Source of the DNA: Ichthyophis bannanicus
Taxonomy: Eukaryota; Chordata; Amphibia; Gymnophiona; Ichthyophiidae
Direction: 5' to 3'
DNA length: 64,000 bases
Assembly (NCBI GenBank): GCA_033557465.1
Contig: CM066032.1
Location: 56,394,955-56,458,954 of the forward strand
Shown one piece after another: positions 61,157 to 64,000 of the stretch (positions within the stretch are counted from its first letter, which is position 1; each line of letters opens with the position of its first letter). The position numbers and the translations under genes are program-made. The notes under the pieces are model-generated. The model saw only the letters and a list, made by a program, of their open reading frames with translations, did not search any database and had not been told where the DNA came from.

Positions 61157-62349
61157 GGTATGTTTACTAAACCTTCTTAATGTGCGCGCTGTGACATTAT
61201 TGCACGCTAAGGTACCTTAGCGCGCGATAATGGTGCTTTACCAGGTGCTAAGGTACCTTGGCGTGCGCTAATGTGCGCAGCGGCGCAAACAAGCTCTGAA
61301 GGCGGGGAAAGGCTCCCGGAGGGCGGTGGAAGGCTCCCCAGGGGCGGAGAGAAGGGGTCAATGGGTGGAGAGTGGGAGGGGAGAGGCTCCCCACACACTA
61401 ACGATGTGAAATCCGAGGCTCAAAACTAACGCCAGTGAAAATCTGGCGTTAGAGCTGATTTAAAGGGAAGAGAAACCATTTATGTCAGCAATGTACAGCA
61501 AAACCAGGGAAATCTACAAAACGTGATAAGTGTGATACATGTGCACGGAACAAAAGGGCAAATAAACAGTGAAAATGGCCCCAACAAAATATGAAAATAC
61601 CATAACCAAGCTGGGCAATAGTGATAGTAATGGGAAACATCAAGAAGAACTCCTGAGAAAGCTCCACAAAAAAGATATGACGTCTGGAAGGGTCTATGCT
61701 CCGTCCCCATACAAGGTGAATGATCCCACAGTGAAATAGCGCTGATCAGGGTTTCCCTCTCCAATGGACAGGTTTCCTATGGCGTGCACATGTTCCACAA
61801 CAGCAGGGCAGGCATGTCGGAATGGGCAACTGGACAGATGCTGGGAAAGGGGACACAGAGGGCTGCAGGCGGCACATGCTGTGGTGCAGCTGGGGCACAG
61901 TGCGGACTAGGCAGATGCCTAGGTGGCACTTAGGAATGCTGAAACTGTACAGCAGCCAGACAGCAACTGATGAGGGCCCAACATGGGCACGAGTGTGTTT
62001 ATCACCGTTTCACAGGGGATAGTACCCAGCAGCTACCTCCAAGGGCACAGAACATTGGCAGGCGCTGTTGGGGGGGAAGCATGGACGTCTATACAGGCAC
62101 CCCTACCCCAGAACATGCACCATAGGCAGCCGCCTACCTGCACACTGGATGGCTTGAGACTGTGCACCACCAGCACCACCAGCAGAAGGGCATGCCAGCA
62201 TGGTGGCAGAGGGGTACTGGTGGTGGAGGGGGGCAGTGGCAGCTGCCCAGAGCAGACCATGGCCTAGCCCTGTGTAGGTGGGTGCCATGCACTGCAACAG
62301 ACAGGCCCTGCCAGATGAACAGTCATGGTATCACCAGAGAATGCACTGA

Positions 62350-62425
62350 CACAGTGATAACATGGTGGTGCAGTGCACAAAACCAGTGTATCCAGAAGCA
62401 GAAGGTCACAAGCTCAAGTCCCAGC
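62350..62425 (+). repeat. tRNA-like module A in repeat copy 2
   Basis: TGGTGGTGCAGTGCACAAAA and GGTCACAAGCTCAAGTCCCA correspond to 57261-57335. The B-box resemblance is modest. Confidence 0.45.
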
Positions 62426-63499
62426 TGTGCTTTCTTCCAACCCGGTCCCCATATTTTACCCACTACTATAACGTGCTAATACAGACAGAACCTTTATGGC
62501 AGATGACGTACACATGCCAAAAACACCTACATTTTACCCTACAGAGCACAGACACCATAAACATGCGCATTACCTAGAGCACAGTCTCCCAAATGCAGTC
62601 TTGGAGGGCCAAACACCATTCAGGTTCCATGCTGCCTCTAATAAGGATGCCTGTGCTGCATTTCTATGCGCCGCCCCCATAGTATGCAGATGTATCTCAT
62701 GCATATTCATGAGGGACAGCATGGAAACCCGAACAGTGTTTGGCACACCAGGACGGGAGTTGGGAACCTCTGCTGTAATGCAGCAGCCAACAGGGGCACA
62801 CACCCCCGCACCCACAGGCTCCAGTACCCAATGCCCCCTGGAGAGGCAGGACATTTGGCCCTGCATGCATCTCCCAATACTAGCACTTGCATACCTTAGC
62901 AATGCCAACCTAAACCTGGGCATATGGTACACAGCTATCAAAAGGTTTCCAGGATTACTGGCAGATAGCAATTCTGCGGTTAAGTACACTTTTCTGATTG
63001 AGCTGCATCATGGCAACCTTTCTGATGTCTGTGGAGTGTGGTACAGGTCTTGTGTCTGACAGTGTTTACCACCCTGGGGAGTGACCCCCAACAGTATTGC
63101 GTACCATAGCCATGCCTGCACTGTGCCCAAAACTGGAGCGGTGGCCAGGGCTGCCAAACACCTGCTGGGGACTTGCAGCATGACCTATTTCTGCCATGGA
63201 TGGTGCTGTGGACCTGGTGCTGGGTGACCCCCCTCACCCTCAGAGTAAGCATAGTACCCGCACAATGTGACGGTGTGTAGCTACTCTGTGCCAGTAACAC
63301 ACACGGTCAGTTCCCCCTACCAGGCCGAGGTGCTGTGGGGGTGCATACCCCATCTTGTGATCATCTGTAGACTGCTGATTTGCATGTGCAGTGCATCATG
63401 GGTACGGGTGGGTTAACCCTGTTCTGTTGACCACAGCAGACTGTTTGTGTGGTGACGTGCAGTCCTTCAGCAGCCAGGCAGGGGCTTGTTAGCAGCTAT

Positions 63500-63570
63500 G
63501 GAGCTATAGCTCAGTGGTTCCTTCACTGCCTGTGGAGCCAGAGGTCATGGGTTCAAACCCACAGTGGGGT
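63500..63570 (+). repeat. tRNA-like module B in repeat copy 2 (A and B boxes)
   Basis: GGAGCTATAGCTCAGTGGTT contains the pol III A box TAGCTCAGTGG, and TCATGGGTTCAAACCCACAG the B box GGTTCAAACCC. The 5' part resembles a tRNA D-arm and the 3' part a T-arm. No standard anticodon arm is convincing. It is best read as a tRNA-derived SINE head. Confidence 0.65.
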
Positions 63571-63613
63571 TATTTTATAGGGCTGTCTGAAGCATTGTCT
63601 ATTTTTAATGTAC

Positions 63614-63833
63614 ATTAGTGCTGCCAGCAAAAACACCCTCAGAGTACTGTAACCTTACGGTACCTTATAGGGCGCCCTATAAGGTGCCTTATAGGGTGTT
63701 CTATAGGGGACATTATGGGGTGCCTTGGAGGACAGTGCACTTTATAATGTACTCTACGGAGTGCGTTATGGGGTGCCTTATGCGGCACCTTAGGTTACGC
63801 CACTATGAGGGTGTGTTTGCTGGCAGCACTAAT
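63614..63833. repeat. Foldback at the end of repeat copy 2
   Basis: TTAGTGCTGCCAGCAAAAAC followed by ACCCTCA at the left is the inverted partner of TGAGGGTGTGTTTGCTGGCA followed by GCACTAAT at the right. Between them lies a decayed GGTGCCTTATA array. The same left arm is seen at 59463 in copy 1. Confidence 0.8.
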
Positions 63834-63883
63834 GAAAATAAACGTTAAATGCCTCATCAATCACTACTTAAATGTAAAGGGTG

Positions 63884-63978
63884 ATACCACAGCCAGCCTT
63901 ATGCATTAGACATACCAGGGAATCAAACCCATGACCCCTGTATCATCAGTCAGTGCAGTAACCATTGTGCTACAGCTC
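63884..63978 (-). mobile_element. tRNA-derived SINE head, minus strand
   Basis: Reading the minus strand, AGCTGTAGCACAATGGTTAC carries an A box and GGGGTCATGGGTTTGATTCC a good B box. It resembles module B of the repeat unit but in the opposite orientation, just past the foldback. The element continues beyond recognisable sequence towards 63834. Confidence 0.55.
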
Positions 63979-64000
63979 TGTTTCTGTGTTTCATCTCTGT

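Larger units (their letters stand above)
61157..63833 (+). repeat. Large non-coding repeat unit, copy 2
   Basis: It opens GGGGTATGTTTACTAAACC. Short self-complementary words follow (GCTAAGGTACCTTAGC at 61206), analogous to the palindrome before copy 1. Then it aligns with 56199-59618. It lacks the 950-bp segment found in copy 1 (junction near 63160). It ends in a foldback at 63614-63833. No target duplication is identified. Confidence 0.75.

Noticed and set aside
63500..63570. Possible functional tRNA gene
   Set aside because: A and B boxes are present, but the acceptor and anticodon stems do not pair convincingly and it is part of a repeated unit.

Overview
The window is repeat-dense vertebrate nuclear DNA. 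There is no operon layout, no bacterial signal and no intact host gene. The repeat mix is typical of large tetrapod genomes and fits an amphibian best: several CR1-type LINEs, three DIRS-type tyrosine-recombinase retrotransposons, a Penelope-like element, RTE/BovB pieces, a Gmr1-like Ty3/gypsy element, MIR-like tRNA SINEs and many hAT/Tc1-like non-autonomous elements. My guess is a caecilian, from recalled CR1 and SINE tail sequences; that is inference. Almost every long reading frame belongs to a transposable element, and most are broken.

Layout. 1-1357: unremarkable sequence with a MITE scrap. 1358-6428: DIRS-1 (minus strand), with inverted terminal repeats and an internal complementary region; its RT/RNase H part is replaced by a Penelope fragment and a CR1 fragment. 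7015-10985: DIRS-3 (plus strand), decayed, interrupted by two CR1 insertions. 11089-11955: an intact but unrecognised 288-codon frame. 12885-17670: a near full-length but decayed CR1 (ORF1 with SGNH hydrolase, ORF2 with endonuclease and RT), interrupted by a TA-flanked Tc1/mariner-like element and a second CR1 subfamily. 17670-21300: DIRS-like scraps and L2-like LINE pieces. 21301-31795: a CR1 whose body holds a two-ORF Penelope-like element (22021-28893) with hammerhead-ribozyme-like motifs, then half a hAT MITE, a SINE and an RTE 3' end.

33036-33255 looks like one host-gene exon on the minus strand with consensus splice sites. 33769-38945 is a decayed non-LTR element of unknown clade, split by a Gmr1-like LTR element (34006-37688, 230-bp LTRs, AAAC target duplication, RT/RNase H absent) and a SINE. 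38946-52553 is DIRS-2 (minus strand), split by a 5.56-kb CR1 insertion with an AGTAC target duplication, a higher-order tandem repeat, an L2-like scrap and two further CR1 copies. 52554-55796: L1-like ORF1 remains, a hAT MITE with 8-bp target duplication, and another CR1.

55969-64000 is dominated by foldback DNA. It has a 230-bp palindrome, two diverged copies of a 2.7-3.4-kb repeat carrying tRNA-like promoter modules, a 545-bp palindromic hAT-like element with a perfect 8-bp target duplication and an adjoining half copy, an RTE endonuclease fragment, and a second foldback at the end of the second repeat copy.

The elements act as a stack of nested insertions, and the order of events can be read from who interrupts whom: DIRS and CR1 hosts first, then Penelope, SINE, RTE and MITE insertions. 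The most informative items are the Penelope element with its ribozyme motifs, the SCAN-gag LTR element, the palindromic hAT element, the tRNA-module repeat, the orphan 288-codon frame and the isolated host exon.
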